Source: Sipunculus nudus (Eukaryota > Annelida > Sipuncula > Golfingiida > Sipunculidae). From it: a stretch of DNA of 64,000 nucleotides. The notes beneath the pieces are model-generated. The model did no database searches. It was given only the letters and a program-made list of their open reading frames with translations, and was not told the origin of the DNA. The DNA lies in assembly GCA_026874595.1 (NCBI GenBank), contig CM049312.1, positions 52,763,429-52,827,428 of the forward strand, read 5' to 3'. The position numbers were made by a program, and so were the translations under genes. Shown here piece after piece: positions 61,529-64,000 of the stretch (its first letter is position 1; every line of letters starts with the position of its first letter).

Positions 61529-63835
61529 TTATTAAGCTCGTAATACCCCTAGAATAATTGAAAAATTTGATACAAAGCCTCAGTATCTGAATACCTAATT
61601 GGTTGATAGTCATGATTCTTCGCATGCACATTGATAATCCAGTGTTTCGTCAGTTCCTGCAGACTGGGGATACCATCTGTATTTTTCGAATTATTACACA
61701 GTTTTTTTATTTATTTTTTAGGCCTTCAAACGAAGCGGTCGTTTCTTGACAGGGCACAAATCATAACCGTTGGACCAAGAATCTTTTAACTTGACATCCA
61801 GCGAGGTCCATAAAAATCTCCTTGGAAACCTGATATTAGGTCTCTGTTACCCATATCCTACCGGAGCTATCGGGCTCTAAAATACCCCCCCCCCCCCCAC
61901 CCCCAGGAATAATTGTATACAAAAGCTTCAATATCTGAAAAACTTATGCATCGATCGCCATGATTCTTTGCATGCATATTGATCACCGAGTGTTTCATCA
62001 TATCCTGAAGATTTGTGGCGGCACCTGTATTTTCCTAATTTTACGCATTTTTTATCTTCTTTATACCTTCAGATGAAACAGTCCATCCGTCAATATGGTA
62101 CAAATCCTTATGGTTTTACCTAGAAAAAAAAACTTATTCATTGATCGCCATGATTTTTTGCATTCATACTGATCATTGAGCGTTTCATCAGCTCCCGCAA
62201 ATTAGTGGTGCCCCCTTTTTTTCGATTTTTTTTTCAATTTTTACACATTTTTATCTCTATTTTGAAACCTTGAAATGAACCGGTCGTCTGTTAACAGAGG
62301 ACAACTCTTAACCGTTAAACCTAGAGCCATCCGAGGTGGTTCATGATAAATCTCCTTTGAAAACTGAAATAGGGTCTCTGTTACCCATATCCTAGGACCT
62401 ACTGCTTGTTAATACCCAATCCCCCCCCCCCCCGAATAATTTAAAAATGCGATAAAAAAGCTCTACTATCTGAATAACTATTGCATCAATCGCCGTCATT
62501 ATTTGCATGCATATTGATTATGCAGTTGTTCATTAGTTCCCGCAGCAGGTGGCGCCACTTGGTTTTTTTTCGATTTTTTTTCGATTTTTGAGACCCTCCA
62601 ATGAAGCGGTCATACGTTAACGGGGGGAAGATCGTTACCGTTTGACCTCGAATCTTTTAACTTGGCATCCGGGAAGGTCCATAAAAAAATCTCCTTAGCA
62701 ACCTGAAATTATGTCGCTTATCCTCCGAGCTATAAGGCTTGTAAGTACCCCCCCCCCCCCTCCGAATAATTTAACATTTGATACAAAAGTTCCAGTATCT
62801 GAATAACTAATGCAATGAACACCATGATACAGTGTTTCATCAGTTCCTGCAGGTTGGTGGCGCCACCTTATTTTTTTCGAATTTTTATACATTTTTGAGA
62901 ACATCAAATAAGGCGGTCTGGCTGTTTATATGGCAAAAAAACCGTAACTGTTAGACCTAGAAACTTCTAACTGTAACGAAACCTGAAATTAGGTCATGGT
63001 TACCTCTATTTTGCAAATTACAAGCCGAAAACATGATTTTTAAGCGCCCGGTGAGTCAGATGGGGCACAAATTGTATCCATTTGGCCTAGAATTTTCTAA
63101 CATGCTTTCAGAGAGGTCCATATAAAATCTCCTGAGAAACCTGAAGTAAGGTCAATATCCTCCAAGCTATGGGGCTCGTAATTACCCCTAGAATAAATTT
63201 AAGATTGATACAAAGCTCCAGTATCTGAATAACTATTGCATTGATCACCATGATACTTTCCATGCATTTTTATCGTTGGATGTTTCCTCATTCTCTGAAG
63301 AATGGTGGTCCCACCTGTATTTTTTTCTCGATTTTTTCACGCATTTTTTCTCTAGTTTTGAGACCTTCAAATGAATTGTTTTTTTCTGTTAATAGGGCAA
63401 AAACCGTAAGCGTTAAATCTAAAACTGTCTTATATTACATCCATGGTGATCCTAGGCAAGCCTCCCTCGAAACCTTAAATTAGGTAACGGGGACCTACAT
63501 TTTGCGAATTAGGGGAGAAAACATGATTTTAAAGCACTCAGTGAGTCAGATGGGGCACAAATTGTATCCATTGAATCCGGATAAATTTCAGGGAGGTCCA
63601 TAAAAAATCTCCTTAAAACCTGAAATAATGTCATTTTGCAAGCTGTGTGAAAGAACATGATTTTAACACTGTGAGTCAGATAGGCACAAATGGTAGCAGC
63701 TGGATGTAGGATAAGGTCACTGTAACCTATGGTTAAGGTCTATTGGCAAAATGCATGATTTTGAGCACTCTGTTAGTCATTTTACCCATTGTTCAAGGCT
63801 CTTCTATTTCAGTTGAGCGTCATGGCCCAGTGGCC
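61529..63835 (+). repeat. Family E tandem repeat array, right of the LINE
   Basis: Completes the unit begun at 55790 and continues with several more. 'ACAGGGCACAAATC', 'TTAACTTGACATCC' and 'CTCCTTGGAAACCTG' recur, and 'ATTCTTTGCATGCATATTGA' recurs. GGTGGCGCCACC is perfect at 62856-62867 and near-perfect at about 62547. Poly-C runs mark the same place in three units (61886, 62410, 62749). A degenerate terminus 'TTGAGCGTCATGGCCCAGTGG' lies at about 63813. Confidence 0.75.
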
Positions 63836-64000
63836 AACTGTTGACAACGCCCCATGGCCCTACAAGTACATTGCCTCACACGGCACTTGACAAAACCAGG
63901 CATTTTAGTATACTTTCTAACAACACCTAACTTGTGTTTAATTTAGCAAATTGGTTAATATTGGAAATGACTCGTTACCATAGAGACGGATTTTAAGTTT
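63836..64000. other. Right edge, no feature recognised
   Basis: The last 165 bases show no repeat or coding feature I can support. Confidence 0.6.

Overview
This is an AT-rich animal nuclear window with long introns, canonical GT-AG splice sites and dense mobile DNA. The repeat types are tandem-repeat-bearing Helitron-like elements, Penelope-like elements with (AT)n tails, an L1/Tx1-type LINE and many short dispersed repeats. The mixture, and a selenoprotein thioredoxin reductase close to the mitochondrial TXNRD2 type, suggest a marine invertebrate, most likely a mollusc and perhaps a bivalve. That placement is inference from repeat style and protein character, not from a marker gene.

The only host gene I can support is a thioredoxin reductase on the + strand. 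Sixteen exons from 2316 to 39991 give a continuous 492-residue product, counting selenocysteine, with every exon phase consistent. The 5' end is missing: the first codon, the mitochondrial targeting peptide and the promoter lie upstream. The last exon ends in Gly-Cys-Sec-Gly, with an in-frame TGA at 39983-39985 followed by a true TAG. A textbook type 2 SECIS hairpin lies about 1.6 kb downstream at 41621-41688. Between the UGA and the SECIS, the 3' UTR carries a minisatellite of about 29 copies of a 35-bp unit.

The introns (1-39861) are largely mobile DNA. They hold a broken DIRS-like gag relic (about 4767-6780) and at least five families of Helitron/HINE-like elements. Several of these end in a small hairpin followed by CTAG, and several carry internal tandem repeats. 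Some are nested in each other. One (13453-15871) is built of 180-bp repeats like the molluscan 'pearl' elements. A head-to-head pair of Penelope-like 3' ends (31804-32834), flanked on both sides by (AT)n, carries a complete hammerhead ribozyme in the right arm.

Downstream of the gene (42.1-64 kb) I see no host gene. There is a decayed non-LTR reverse transcriptase relic (about 43.6-44.0 kb, minus), small local duplications, a third Penelope 3' fragment (48.8 kb) and repeat-rich DNA. A nearly complete 5.6-kb L1/Tx1-like LINE on the minus strand (55921-61516) has a poly(A) tail and a 12-bp target-site duplication. It is inserted into one unit of a tandem repeat family that continues to the right edge.

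The most unusual pattern is a perfect 12-bp palindrome, GGTGGCGCCACC. It recurs at least nine times, in repeat units of at least four families that otherwise look unrelated.
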